64,000 bases of DNA from Nemania diffusa (GCA_038501195.1 JBBPUQ010000007.1:1093501-1157500); one strand, 5' to 3'; shown: positions 25,980 to 38,730, counted from the first letter of the stretch. Made by a program: numbers and translations. The notes: generated from the sequence alone by a model not told the origin.

Positions 25980-26992
25980 TTAGCGCGAGGGGGGGGTAGG
26001 GGAGATGATCACCGAGATTGTCACCACTTCTAGGACTGTCATACAGGTTACAAAATGATTTTTATTTTTTCAACATAATCACCGTAATAGTCACGTAATC
26101 GAGACTTCTTATTTGCAAAAAGCTGTCACGTAAAAAAAGTACCTTTTGACATTATGACCGTCACAGCCTGTCATATGACCTTTTTTTATTCAATACGGTC
26201 ACGTCGGTCCAAAACGGTCACAACGGTCCAAGACGGTCACAGCTGTCCAGGACAGTCACCTACCTACCTGCCTGCGTGCCTGCCTCCGCCAACCTACCTG
26301 CCTGCGTACCTGCCTGTCGCCGACCTATTGCTTGCGTACCTACTTTCTGACCTACTTACCTGCCTTATAATTGCTATTACTGCAACCGCGTAAGTATATT
26401 GTAAACCTGTAATCGTACCTGACTGTAGTGTAATCGTAGTACTTCGTAACCGTAGACCGTAGACTTGTAGTTCGAACCCGACCGTAACATATATGTGACT
26501 AGCTTTCTATATAATAATACCTAGTAAATCAAACCTAGTAATTGAAGCGACCGGGTAACAGGACTTTTCTTTTGGTTTTTTACACCCCATATTACTTGCC
26601 TGCATACCTACCAACTAACCAACTAACTAACCAACAGGTAACCAACCGACCGACCGACTTACTTACTTGCCGGTGACCGTCTTATTTCTCTGTGACCGTC
26701 TCAGTGACTGTCATAAAAAAATTATGACCGTCTCGGCTAGGTGATAATCTTATAACTTCAAAACCAACTATATTTCGACATTATTTTTTAACTACATGAC
26801 TGTTTTGTACCTGTGACGCTGTTACAACTTTGAGACCGGTTAATTTGGAAATTATTTTTTTACTCGGTGACCGTTTCTGTTGAAAAACGGCCCATATATA
26901 TGATTTTCAAGTGATGATCATACTTATATGACCGTTTTCAAAGTCGGTGACAGTCACTGTGACAGTCTCCTATACCCCCCCCCTCGCGCTAA
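25980..26992. mobile_element. 1.0-kb terminal-inverted-repeat element without coding capacity (MITE-like)
   Basis: The left end TTAGCGCGAGGGGGGGGTA and the right end are inverted copies (8 G on the left, 9 C on the right). The similarity continues more loosely for about 50 bp through GGAGA and TGTCACC. Inside, GTCAC/ACGGTCAC motifs recur at least eight times in the left part, and their inverse GTGAC/GTGACCGT recurs at least six times in the right part. This mirror layout is typical of subterminal transposase-binding sites. A tetranucleotide minisatellite fills the centre. No transposase-like frame is present. Flanks ACATAT (left) and ACATGT (right) could be a target duplication differing by one G-to-A change if the ends are set at TAGCGCG. 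It separates the Mog1 promoter from the Sds23 3' end. The superfamily is not assigned. Confidence 0.75.
26258..26350. repeat. CCTACCTGCCTGCGTA minisatellite inside the TIR element
   Basis: Imperfect tandem copies built on CCTACCTGCCTGCGT(A/G)CCTGCC occupy the middle of the element. A second tetranucleotide tract (CCAACTAA/CCGACCGA) lies at about 26,600-26,670. Confidence 0.65.
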
Positions 26993-27655
26993 CATGTGTA
27001 GGTAACTTTAGATGCCTGCCTGTATTATTGGTCTTGGCATGGTAGAGCGGTTACATCATGGCCTCCCCACTAACTTTGGGATCCTAGTTCTCCCTACCTG
27101 AGGTTACCTACTGCTTATGTACCCAGGTATATAGAATACCCTCTGATTGACCAACATCACACGATATCACGAGATTATCTAGTACATGAACGATAATGAT
27201 TTCTTTTGTCTTAAAACTAGCTAGGTATCTCGGTATGTCGGAGCGAAAGCCTTTAGCTGCACTCTGAACAAAAATGCGTTTGCATCTACTACAATTTCAT
27301 ATGATTGTGTATTCTCTCCATTTGAGACTTGCATGTTTCTTGATCAAGTCTACCTATATGGCTGATTCGTAACTGCATAGTATTATCCTCACCATGACAG
27401 GAATAAGCACGACCAGCCTACAGTACCTTATTATAGTGCCTTTCAAATGTACCCGTGACTCCTTTGAACTCCCGAGTCATTGAGTCCGCAACATGTAAAA
27501 ACTCGGACAGAGTCCTAGTCTAGAGTCGGATGTCAGTCAACACAAAAAACCACCCCGAATGCACCTCTCGCAACGCCATGAAACCATCCTTAGTCGCCTC
27601 ATTTCAATAACCTCGCCATTTACTAGAGCTACGAACGAAGAGCAGCACGAACATG
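26993..27655. other. Intergenic region between the TIR element and Sds23
   Basis: It holds the tRNA-like fragment at 27028-27100 and the 3' flank of Sds23. No gene is seen. Confidence 0.55.
27028..27100 (+). repeat. tRNA-like (SINE-like) fragment beside the TIR element
   Basis: TGGCATGGTAGAGCGG (27035-27050) fits a pol III A box well. GATCCTAGTTCTCC (27080-27093) is a weaker B-box match at a tRNA-like spacing. No convincing acceptor stem is present, so it is more likely a SINE head or tRNA pseudogene than an active tRNA. Confidence 0.3.
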
Positions 27656-29282
27656 TCAACGACGGATATCGATGCTGGCTCGCGACGAATCCATCGAGGG
27701 CCGAATCGAGCTGCTAGAACTTCGCCGTCTCCTGGCTCGTTGCTCACTGGGGTCCGTAGGGTTGAGGCCCGTCGATCTGGCAAACAGGTTGAGAATATCC
27801 GTCAATGTAACGACACCTGTTAGGCGGCCCGAGAGGTGAGAGCCCGGAAGCGCCGACGCCGGAACCGATGGGGAAGGGTAGTGTGTCCCGGCAACAGCCG
27901 GCTGCGACGAGGGAGTCGAATTCGATACGAGCACCGTAGGAGGAAGCGAGGGTGTGCTAGGGGCCGAAGGGGACGGCGAAGCAGATTCTACTACCCACAT
28001 GCGATGGGAATGAGTCGCCACAAGCTTAGCTACCGTGTGCGCAAGGGTCGAATACGGGTTCACATAGAATACAGGGAATGAGTCCTTCCCCTGCTCTACG
28101 CCCCGCTCGCTCAAGATGACCGAGACAAAATGCATGCAAGTATTCTGGAACAACGGAAGGCTGGCGCCACTGATAAGCAGCCTGACATCGGCCGTTGATA
28201 TATTTCCTATCACATTGAGGCCGTTGTCGACAACGGCCACACTCGTCAGACCTTCCTGGTTCATGAGCGTAAGTGCGTCCGCTAAAGGGCTGTCAGAACT
28301 GTCGTACATGTTAGCATTGCACAGGTAGTCTAGTATATGAGGGCTTGGGGTACGTACTTTACCGCTATAATTTGTTGAGATCCAACACCAAGCTCCTTCA
28401 TGAGTTTCGGATAAAGGTCGTCGATAGCCCGGAAGTTGATGCCCTCGTTCCAGAAGAACTCCATAAGTTTTATCTGACTCAAGATGCCGATGACCTCGGC
28501 CTGGAAGTTGGTGACGAGGATGCGGTGGATGCCACTGCCGAAGATCTCAATGGCCCTGGCTAAGTCTTCGTCTCCTTGTAGCGTCACCAGTGTCTCTTTT
28601 CGACAGATGGGCTGAATGTCGCGGAGCGGAATGCTGTCACGGGCCTGTGCTCGCTTGGCAATGTCATCGTACAGCGCCACCAAGTCGTCGGCTGGATGGC
28701 CCAAGCCGACGACAATCAGAACGTAGGCGTTGAGATCGCTATAGTCGAAGGTGGAGATTGGGATGGTGCTTGTCGCATTTTCGCGGATCAGAACAACGCT
28801 GCTTGTCGTATTCTTTACGAGAGCCTAGGGTAGTGTTAGACACGGCATCGAGACCGAGATAACAGCAACCAACTGACCATTGAAGCGTCCTCGACACTAG
28901 TGTCCAGCTCAACCCATCGGACGTCATCTTCGGTGATGAGCTCGCCAATGGCAATGTCCCTCCAGTCCCTTCCGGCGAAACGGGGGTTGTGTTGTCTCGC
29001 GGCAGGCGGGTGGTTGAGGAGGTCTTGGATGGCGGCTTGGGTGAAGGAAGGATGCCGCTGAGATCGGGGCGACGAAGGCAGACCTCGGAGGTTCTCAGCG
29101 AAGCTCGAGCGGTGACCGTGAGCTGAGGCAATGCTGGATTTGTGGAGGCTCGAGGAAGAGGGTGTCCGCTGGGGCGGAGGCGGAGTCGGAGTCGGAGCGG
29201 GCGAAATGCTGGCCTCGCTCCCAGCAGGTTCCCTCGAGGGGTTCTGATGACCCCCGAAGTGGAACGTGGGATGCTGCTCCAT
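27656..29282 (-). CDS. SDS23: Sds23-family CBS-domain protein, phosphatase/APC regulator
   Basis: Three exons on the minus strand, 29282-28878, 28824-28358 and 28298-27656 (introns 53 and 59 bp), encode 504 residues. The start at 29282 is the first in-frame ATG. The frame upstream is open but has no ATG. A Pro/Ser-rich N-terminus (about 1-105) precedes the Sds23 core, which carries four CBS repeats. The recognisable blocks are [94 protein letters not shown] and [19 protein letters not shown]. The tail is Arg/Ser-rich and probably phosphorylated. In yeasts Sds23/Moc1 restrains type 2A-like phosphatases and influences anaphase-promoting complex activity and stress responses. Assignment is firm. 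The fungal role here is inferred from the family. Confidence 0.95.
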
Positions 29283-31019
29283 CTTGGGCAGCTTGATGAG
29301 GTAGGTAGCACGAGAGATGATGAATGGCCGAGGAGAAGGTAGAAAGTAGGGTGAAGGAGCGTTCTTCAAGTTGTGTTCGTGCTAAGTTTGGATGGGAATT
29401 GAGGTGGTACGCCCTGGTGCAGCTGGGTGGGTTGGCTGGGTGTGTGGGTTACCTACCTACCGTACCTACCTAACCTATATGTACACATGGAACCTACCTA
29501 GAGTAGGTACCTATTTAACAGGTCAGGTGCAGCTGTAATAATGCTGTAGGTACTCGATAGGTAGAGCTTGGAAGCTTAAGGCTGCCATACCGAGGTACCT
29601 ACAGTCTTAGACACCCCACTGGAACCCCATGTAGCTGTCATAATACCTACCTACTTTTAGACATACCTAATAAAGATTGTAATAATTAAAAAAAAGAAAG
29701 TTACACATCCCATATGCAGCCTTTATGTTTCACATAATACTTTATATGTATTAGCTTATACATTTAGACTACCTGACCTACGAGACCAATAAGGCAAGCT
29801 ATAATGCTATAACCCTCCCTGGGTCGTGAAGATCCTGGTGGCGGGGTTTAAGTGGAAACATATGATGACACTAGACCCGGAAGCTACCAGCACGGGATGA
29901 CAACGGTAGTAGAATGATGACGATCATATGCAAATCAGGAGAGGTGAAGTTCAATCAATTGACAACGGAGGCAAGGGGAACACAAACAATGTGATTCGTT
30001 GAAGAAGTGCCGTTAAATATAAAGGAAAGTGTTTGATTGGTTATCGAGCTTGGTATCTACGCATAGTATATATGTACTTACGTCTTTATTTTTAATAACA
30101 GTTAGGGCACTTTGTTAAAATAAGAAACGTGTACCGAGGAGAATAAACTTGGGTTACTCACATGTCAATTCAATTATGATCATTCTTTAATAAACCTCTC
30201 AATTCTAGATTGGCCGAGAAATTAGCCATCCAGAGCCATAGGTAGTCTATGTACCAAGGTAAAGCTCTCCAGAGCACCCGATTCATATTTCTATATCCCT
30301 GCTTACCTGTATTTGATGACAAACCCCCTTTATCAAGATCTACTGTAAGTTCTATTTCTCTTCTCTGCTACCGTCTCCTTGTTGGAGGGATTGTAATGAT
30401 CAGAGCAAGGCACCTACCAAAACTATAACCTTCCAACTTGAGACCAATTCTGTAAAAATCAGCATGAAATCAATAACGTCGCGCATACCATGTAGGCATG
30501 CATGCGTAGAGTTCGTCGCATACATACCTTAGTAACATACCTATCTAAAGATAGATCCATCGGTACTTGCTTAAGCTAACTCCACCACGGGATCCACAAT
30601 ACGCCGCCGAAGCCGAGCCGTCTGCAGCCCCGAGACCGAGACCGGTTTCGGCCGATGTTATTGCCAAATAGGAATATTAAACGAGGTTTAGGTAATAGGC
30701 AGTCCTATGGCCCGGGATAGTAAGATCTAATCTTATCTGATCTAACCTGGCAGGTTGCGTGTCTCGCCAGGACTCATTGGCCCTGACCCCTGGATGACTG
30801 GACCTATTGGTGAGCCTCGGACAGTATGCCTGCTACGCCCTATCATCCCCGTTCTTCGGCCGGGGAGCTTTTGCACTATACATGTATATAGGCCGCCGCC
30901 ATGCTCTCTTCTCTCTGTCAGCTACCCTCACTGCCGCGAGCTGGGCTGTTGATTTCGGTCTGGTTTTACCACTCTTCGGGTTCGTGAAAGGATCAAATCA
31001 GTCCGATAATCACTTCAAT
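29283..31019. promoter_or_regulatory. Divergent upstream region of SDS23 and the AIF-like gene
   Basis: No gene is seen. TACCTACC tracts lie at about 29,448-29,480 and near 29,645. The interval 29,650-30,540 is AT-rich. A TATA-like TGTATATAG lies near 30,882, about 140 bp before the oxidoreductase start. The frame from 30,807 to 31,019 is open upstream of the oxidoreductase ATG, but it has no ATG and no conserved features, so it is treated as leader. Confidence 0.5.
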
Positions 31020-32482
31020 ATGTTTAAGAAGACCTGGCTCGTAATAAGAGCAGTGGGGAACATTGCCGCCTTTATTGGCTATCTAATATCCCGTTCTGTG
31101 TCGCTGCGTTTGAGGCGCTTCCGGTATCAGCTCTCCTCGTCTACTAAGCAGGTTGAGCATAAACAACTTAATATAGTCGTCATCGGCGCATCGATGGCTG
31201 GGTACCACGCCGCCAAATGCATCGCCGAGGGTATTCTACCGAATTCGCCCTTCCGTGTGATCGTCATCGAGCCCCACAATCATTTCCACTTCACCTGGGT
31301 TCTGCCGCGGTTCTCTGTTGTAGAGGGCCACGAAGACAAGGCTTTTATTCCCTACGGACCTTATTTTAGCCACATACCCGATGGTGTCTTGAGATGGATC
31401 CAAGGGCGTGCTCTCCGTATCACGAAGGAGAGCGTGCACTTGAGCACCGGCGAAGACATTTCTTATGCCTTTCTGGTTCTCGCAACGGGGGCGGGTGCTG
31501 CCGATGCACTACCGAGTCGTGTAGACGCTGACGACAAAACCAGCGGCGTCACCAAGTTGAGAGACATTCAAAAGAAAATCAAAGAAGCGACCAATTTAGT
31601 TGTCGTTGGCGGAGGCGCCGCTGGGGTGGAACTAGCGACGGACGCAAAGTCACTTTATCCCGAGAAGACGGTGGTGCTGGTGCATTCGAGAGATAACGTG
31701 ATGCATAGGTTTGGGCCCGAATTGCAGAAAGCCGCGACGGATGGGCTGAAGAGCCTTGGTGTAGAGTCCATCACTGGTGACAGATTGATACGAGAGGATA
31801 GAGAACGTGGTGTTGTGGTGTTGGCCAGTGGAAAAGAGATACAATGCGACTTTCTGGTTAGTCTGACCTACTCTCCGTCTCTACTTAATTAACACTCCTC
31901 TACGAGCCAAAAGAAACGAGCCAAACTATAGCTAACGGTATATTAGGTCAACTGTGTTGGCCAGAAGCCAAACTCCTCGCCGATGGTTGCGTTGAGTCCC
32001 AAATCCATAACATCTACGGGCCACATCCTCGTCAAACCCACGATGCAGATCAACGACGACTTATTGCCTAACATCTATGTGTGTGGCGACGTCGCAGAGA
32101 CACAAGCGCCAAACCCTAACTCTCGAACTGCGAGGGGCCAGGCTACAGTCGTTGCCGACAATGTCATCCTCGCTATTGACGGTGGTGAACCCACTAACAA
32201 GTATAAGCCACAATGGATGGAAGGGCTGATTAAGCTCACCTTAGGACTGGTAAGCATCTTGTAGTTTACTGATCTAAGAAGGCGTTACTAATTTAGGGCT
32301 CGGCTTTTACCTTATAGGACAAGTCTGTCACTCACATGGGAGACTTCAATGGTTCCGAGTTGCTCTTCCCGGCTAAGGAGAAGGACCTGGCACTCATGGC
32401 GGGGGGAGCATGGAAACATATGGGTGCTACCCCTTTTCGGGATGATACTGAGGCTCTTCAGAGATTTATTGCTGATGCTTAA
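31020..32482 (+). CDS. AIF/AMID-like FAD-dependent pyridine nucleotide-disulfide oxidoreductase
   Basis: Three exons, 31020-31856, 31947-32249 and 32318-32482 (introns 90 and 68 bp), encode 434 residues. The ATG at 31020 is preferred because it yields the short hydrophobic N-terminus (MFKKTWLVIRAVGNIAAFIG) common to fungal members of this family. Domain signs: an FAD-binding fold with VVIGASMAG (G56-G61), the NAD(P)H-binding VVVGGGAAGVE (G197-G202), and the second FAD contact NIYVCGDVAE (D327). The segment HFHFTWVLPRFSVVEGHE is typical of AIFM2/AMID-like proteins. These oxidise NAD(P)H, often with quinone acceptors, at membranes or lipid droplets, and some promote oxidative cell death. The N-terminal hydrophobic segment may be a membrane anchor. 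The substrate is unknown. Confidence 0.92.
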
Positions 32483-34495
32483 AGTGACAATGACCGCTTA
32501 ACAGATGTTAATTTTATACCATTGTTAACTAATGTTGACTATACTGTTCACTTATTCGGAATGGAGCCATCGCCAAGTCCGGAATTCGTTGAATACTCAA
32601 GTTACCGCCTTATAGAATAATTCCGATACTTCATTTGCTGCTGTCTTGCGAAAAATGCGATGTTCTAGTAGATAGGCGCTTTTAGCTATTCCCATACTTG
32701 AAGCACTTATAATTACTTATGCTAAATAGAATAGTCATTGAAGCTTCGCACGAGCAATTCGAACTTAATATAATGCAAATCAACTTTTAATACAAATGAA
32801 TCGGTTATATTTATAGAGCTTCTCCTAGGTGTTGGTCTTGGAGCTGACGTTGGAGATATCGAACTATCGAAACGTTTTTACTTTATTCTTTATAGAACTT
32901 AGTAGGGTTAATCACGGCGGTAAAAGCGCTCCTGGGATGTTGATGAATTGCTACTAAATCGAACCTGAATACTAAAGGTACTCGGGGAGGTTGCAAGCAA
33001 CTGTCTAGTAAGTCTTTTAATACTAGAACAGGGGATTGGTACTTTGAAAAGTTGGTAGGGGTGTGATTATATCTAATGGACATGTGGCCAATGAATAATA
33101 ATACCCCTCATACTATGGTTGGGCATTGAGAGCCCAACGCCGCAGTGTGAATGGAAACATGGCACAGAAGATCGGATGGTACCTACCTAGGCATGTTGCC
33201 AAGCTACCCTAGAGACCACAAGCTTCCAGTTAGGACTTTATTCTGTCGAAGACGGCACGGGCTGGTGTGTATATCTAGTATTTCGTGTTTGCTACATGCG
33301 TTGTATACCCGGGTCAAGCGATGGTTTCTACTTAAAAATTTGGTTGCTCGATCGGGGTAGTTTGCAAGTACTGTAAGTTTTCATGTGCTTGATCTATCGC
33401 CCTATGTAGGCTTGTTCGGTAACTCTAATAACTGCTAGGTTATAAAGACGTGGAAGACGTGTGAACGGTGGTTCGCGCTCATTACTAGACCTCTCCAGAG
33501 ACTTGAAATTATGTGCCTCGGGGGATATCAATCATTACTACATACAATAGAGAGTCCGTATAGAGACTTGACAAAGCAATAAAGACAGTACGCATAGTTC
33601 TTCGGTTAGGTACTCGAAACCAAACCTTACCTGTGTACATCTAACTTCCACCGAAAGAACCTTATCAGATAGGTATCTAGGTATGCCACTTACCTGATTA
33701 GGTTGGACGAATCGGGCGTAGTTGCGTATTAGTCTGCCAAGTCTGGTTAGCGGCGCCCCACAACTTGCATGTGCACGGGCCATGAAATGCCCCTCACTAA
33801 AAAAAATAAACCCCCCATCGGACAAAACCCCTCCAAGCCAGCAGATGGTGCTGATGGTCACTTGAAGAGTGGTGAATGGTGAATGGTGATACCAAATCCC
33901 CAAAGGCAGGTACCTGGTAGACTACCTACATGTAGGATGTACATACCTTAGGTATCCATCGACATTGGAAGAAGAACAACGACAGTGGATATAACATCAT
34001 TTACACCACCAACTCAAATGTGTAGCTTTGCAGGTCTTTTTTTATAAAGGGTTTTACAAGACTGCCGGTCCATACTCTACCTCGATACAACCTTGTAACT
34101 GTAATTGGCCTTTACCACAACATTCGGCTATTTAAAGAAAAGAATCAAAAATCTCCAGCGAGCCGAACACTCAGCAGCATCTCACAGGGTCTTCTGCTTT
34201 GTGTGTCAAGGCTGCTGCCGCTGCTGCTGCTGCTGTCGTTGTTGCTGCTACCATCCTAGTCGCGTCGTTAGCCCTGCGGGCTGCGGGGCACAACTCGTGC
34301 TAGATCACTCTTTGACAAAACAATCTGCCTACAACCGCATCTACACTTTCTCCTTCCGTCTCCCATTCCCACTCCCACCCTCACCCTCGCCCTCACCCTC
34401 ACCGACCGCGCCACCGAAACCTCGCCCTCCACCACCCCGTTTCCAAGACTTGCTGCTGCTGGCAGATCAGTAGAGGAGGAGACCCATCTTGCGCC
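32483..34495. other. Intergenic region between the AIF-like gene and Kap121
   Basis: No gene is seen. It is AT-rich at 32,500-33,080. The Kap121 promoter and leader occupy about 33,950-34,495. They include a CTG triplet cluster at about 34,208-34,250 and an imperfect CCCTCACCCTCGCC hexamer tract at about 34,365-34,420, then a pyrimidine-rich leader. Confidence 0.55.
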
Positions 34496-34763
34496 ATGTC
34501 TATGCTACCGCCTGAGGTCTCTGCCGAGCTGACCCAGCTCTTGCAGGCCCTGCAGTCGCCCGACAACTCGATCCGGTCTCAGGCCGAAGACCACCTCCAG
34601 AACAACTGGACAACAACGCGTCCCGAGATCCTGTTGATGGGCCTAGCTGAGCAGATCGCTGGTGCGCCCGACTCATCGGTAATCCCTTCACTCTACTTTG
34701 TTATCCTTGCTGTTATCCTTGCTGTTATTGTTCCTGTTGTTGTTGTTGTTGTTGTTGTTGTTG

Positions 34764-34804
<41 letters not shown>

Positions 34805-37800
34805 TTGTTGCCATGCGTGGCGCGCGTCCCAACACGGAATGACCATTGACTGAACTGACCCCTCGTCCCCCAACAGCTCCGTTCTTTCGCTGCCGTGATA
34901 TTTCGTCGGATCGCTTCCAAGACGCGCAAGACCGACAAGGGCGACAATGCCGAAATATTCATTTCCCTGCCGCCTGAGCAGGCCCAGGTTATCCGCCATC
35001 GAGTGCTCGAAACCCTAGCCCACGAATCCGATCGTCTCGTGAGGAATAAGATTGGTGATGCCGTGGCCGACGTTGCCCGGCAATACTCTGAAAATAGTCA
35101 GTCTGCTCCCTCTCCTTTCGCCCTCCGACCCCCCGGTTGGCTCATTAGTTGAGCTATTGCACACGTATATCTATGGCCTTCATGTCCATGCCCTCCGAAG
35201 CCCTTCCCTATTTTTAGACCGCCTCCCTGAAATTCCTCGAGGTTATCATTTCACTCCTCGTCCCCGGCCCGAGCCTGTGTGTGTATAAGTGCTAGTCTAT
35301 TCAGAGGCCTCTCTAGAAAATTCTAGCAATTTTACATCACTCTTGGTAGCGACAGCAAGATGTATTCATGTTTCATTCACCCGCTGACTTGACGCATTTT
35401 ACTCGTTTCGTCGCGGAGAGGAGGAGAGGACATAAGAAGCGGCACATCTAAGTCATACGCTGTTCTAACTAAGCTACAGATCTTCAATGGCCTGAGATTC
35501 TAGGGGTACTATTTAACCTGAGCATGGCGAACGATATTGGTCAGCGCGAGACTGCCTTTCGCGTATTTGCAACAACACCCGGCATAATAGAAAAACAGCA
35601 CGAAGGCGCCGTCATAGATGCCTTCGGCCGTGGCTTCAAGGATAACTCGGTTGCCGTACAACTAGCTGCCATGGAGGCTTTCGCTTCATTTTTCCGGAAT
35701 CTTACAAAGAAGACCCAGCCCAAATACTTCGCGCTGCTTCCCGATGTCCTAAACATCCTGCCTCCCATCAAAGACTCGCAGGACTCCGATGACCTCAGCA
35801 AAGCGTTACTCGCTCTGATTGAGTTGGCCGAAGCATCACCGAAGATGTTTAAACCATTATTCCACAACCTCGTCATGTTCAGCGTGAGCGTTATCCAGGA
35901 CAAAGAGCTATCCGATCTGTGTCGCCAAAACGCTCTCGAGCTCATGGCGACCTTTGCTGACTACGCCCCATCCATGTGCCGAAAAGACGCTTCCTATACG
36001 AATGACATGATAACGCAATGTCTTAGTTTGATGACCGACCTCGGAGAGGATGATGACGACGCAGCCGAATGGCTGTCAACAGACGATTTGGACTCGGAGG
36101 AGAGCGATTTGAATCACGTGGCTGGCGAACAGTGCATGGACAGGCTTGCCAACAAGCTTGGAGGGGAGACTATACTGGTTCCTACGTTCCATTGGCTTCC
36201 TAGGATGATGACATCTATGGCTTGGAAGGACCGCCATGCTGCGCTCATGGCAATCTCCGCCATCTCCGAGGGTTGCCGTGACTTAATGATCAAGGAACTA
36301 GATAAAGTCCTGGAGCTTGTTGTTCCCGCCCTGAAGGATTCCCACCCGCGAGTGCGTTGGGCTGGCTGCCAAGCCCTCGGTCAGATGAGCACTGATTTTG
36401 CGCCGACGATGCAGAAGGAGTACTACGACGTCATACTGAAGGCTATTATTCCCGTCTTAAATTCGCCTGAGGGTCGCGTGAAGGCGCATGCCGCTGCGGC
36501 TCTCGTCAACTTTTGCGAGGAGGCAGAGAAGAGTATCCTTGAGCCTTACTTGGACGATCTCCTTTCACACCTATTCCAGCTTCTTCAAAACGACAAGCGC
36601 TATGTTCAGGAACAAGCGCTCTCTACAATCGCGACCATCGCCGATGCCGCCGAAGCTGCGTTTTCTAAGTACTACGATACTCTGATGCCGCTGCTTGTTA
36701 ACGTTTTGCGACGTGAAAATGAGAAGGAATTCAGACTGCTGCGTGCCAAAGCTATGGAATGTGCTACCTTGATAGCGTTGGCTGTTGGAAAGGAGCGCCT
36801 TGGAAACGATACTATGACCCTGGTGGACTTACTGGCGAACATTCAAAGAAATATTACCGACCCCGACGACCCCCAGGCACAGTACCTCATGCACTGTTGG
36901 GGTCGTATGTGCCGCGTGATGGGTACCGACTTCCTCCGCTTCTTGCCCGAAGTTATGCCCCCTCTGGTTGAGCTGGCGAGCGCCAAGGCGGATATCCAAC
37001 TTCTGGACACAGATGACGAGATTGAACAAATGCAGCAGGAGGATGGATGGGAATTAGTGCCACTCAAAGGGAAGATGATCGGTATCCGAACGAGTACTAT
37101 GGATGATAAGCACATGGCGATCGAACTGCTTGTGGTGTACGCGCAAACCCTGGAGGGCCAATTCGCACCCTATGTTGCCGATATCATGGAAAAGATCGCA
37201 CTTCCAGGTCTGGCTTTCTTCTTCCACGACCCCGTTCGTTTCATTTCAGCCAAGCTAGTACCGCAGCTTTTGAGTTCGTACAAGAAGGCTTATGGGCCCG
37301 AGTCCAACGAGCTTCGTGGCTTGTGGGCCGGAACGGTAGACAAGCTACTCGAAGTTTTGACTGCAGAACCGGCTATCGACGCTCTTGCCGAAATGTACCA
37401 ATGTTTCTACGAATCTGTCGAGGTACTAGGTAAGAATTGCCTCACACAGGAACATATGGGCAAATTCATAGACGGTGTATTTTCGGCCATCGAGGATTAC
37501 AAAGATCGCGTTGTCCAACGTGAGGAAGATCGCGCAGGCGCCACGGCTGAAGATGCCGAGGATGAAGCTGAAGATCTTCTATTGGCTATCGAGGATGACC
37601 AAACCCTGCTCTCGGACATGAATAAAGCATTCCACTCCATCTTCAAGAACCACGGCGCGGCTTTCCTCCAACCCTGGGAGCGCCTAATGGGCACCTATGA
37701 GAGCTTCCTCACATCTAGCGATCCGACACAGCGACAATGGGGTCTTTGTATAATGGACGACGTCCTCGAGTACTGTGGATCAGACAGCGTAAGATACGCT

Positions 37801-38730
37801 CAGCCCATAAGTACAGCACTTCTTCAGGGTTGCAAAGACCCATCTGCCGCAATCAGACAAGCTGCCGCGTAAGTTCAAAACTCATCTATCAATCATAACA
37901 CTATGGGACCAAGGGAGGCGGTGATTTGTGCTCTTGAAGTCCTAAGCGCCAATGCTCAGTATAGACGACAGCTACTGACGAATGTCTAGTTATGGAATCG
38001 GAGTAGCGGCCCATCACGGTGGCGCGCCTTGGTCCCAATTCCTCGCATCCTCCTTACCATATCTTTTCCAAGTTACTCAGGTGCCTGATGCTCGCGGTGA
38101 AGAAGCTGTCTATGCTACCGGTATGTTTCTTATTCGGCCACGAAACTTAGGACTTTCGTGACCCTCTCTTCTTGGGAACGCACGAGACTAACAGCATTTA
38201 GAAAATGCCTGTGCTGCTATTGCTAAGATTCTTCACTTCAACAAGCTAAGTGTAGAAGCCCCTCAAGCTGTGGCAACCCAATGGTACTATCCTAAATCCT
38301 CTTAGTATTCGTACACTACTAATCAAGTCGACATAGGGTCAATACACTTCCTGTCACCAATGACGAAGAAGCAGCACCATATGCGTACGGTTATCTTGTC
38401 GAGTTAATTGAACAGTGAGTAGATTCCTCCTTGAACTGTAACTCCGAAATGCTGCCTCGGGTCTGGGATCTGCCCTGAGGTTTCGATGTGAGGCGCCCTT
38501 GATACTGACACTATGAAAGGCAAAACCCGGCTGTCACAAGCCAAGTTGACAAGATCTTCGTATACGTTGGCCAGACTTTGGAGGCGGAGATGATTCATGG
38601 CCAGCTTGCTGCTCGCGTTACTACAGCAGTGCGAGCACTTCTTGTGGCAGCTAATGTTGACCCTACGCCTCTATTACAGCAGCATTTTTCCCCTGCGGCG
38701 CAAGATCTCATCCGGCGCCATTTCACTTAG
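34496..38730 (+). CDS. PSE1: Importin beta, Kap121/Pse1 (IPO5 family)
   Basis: Seven exons, 34496-34678, 34877-35096, 35480-37868, 37990-38120, 38202-38283, 38337-38414 and 38520-38730, encode 1097 residues, the normal Kap121 size. Every junction keeps frame. The protein is a HEAT-repeat solenoid from end to end, with family-typical stretches such as [61 protein letters not shown] and [15 protein letters not shown]. An acidic insertion ([17 protein letters not shown]) lies near residue 880. Kap121 carries ribosomal proteins, histones and other cargo into the nucleus under RanGTP control. The first two introns are long (198 and 383 bp), and the first contains a TTG/CTG triplet tract. The three small exons near the 3' end are placed by consensus splice sites and continuous conserved protein, so a different split of a few codons remains possible. 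Confidence 0.96.
34735..34801. repeat. (TGT)n/(GCT)n triplet repeat in KAP121 intron 1
   Basis: About ten TGT units followed by about eleven GCT units, inside the 34679-34876 intron. The GCT part is of the class prone to length change. Confidence 0.85.

Noticed and set aside
26154..26393. Open frame inside the TIR element as a transposase
   Set aside because: The frame is short and encodes only the translated tetranucleotide repeat (Tyr/Leu/Pro/Ala-rich). It has no catalytic residues.
30807..31019. Upstream open extension of the AIF-like gene
   Set aside because: It has no ATG, and its sequence does not resemble family members, whereas the ATG at 31020 gives the typical hydrophobic N-terminus.
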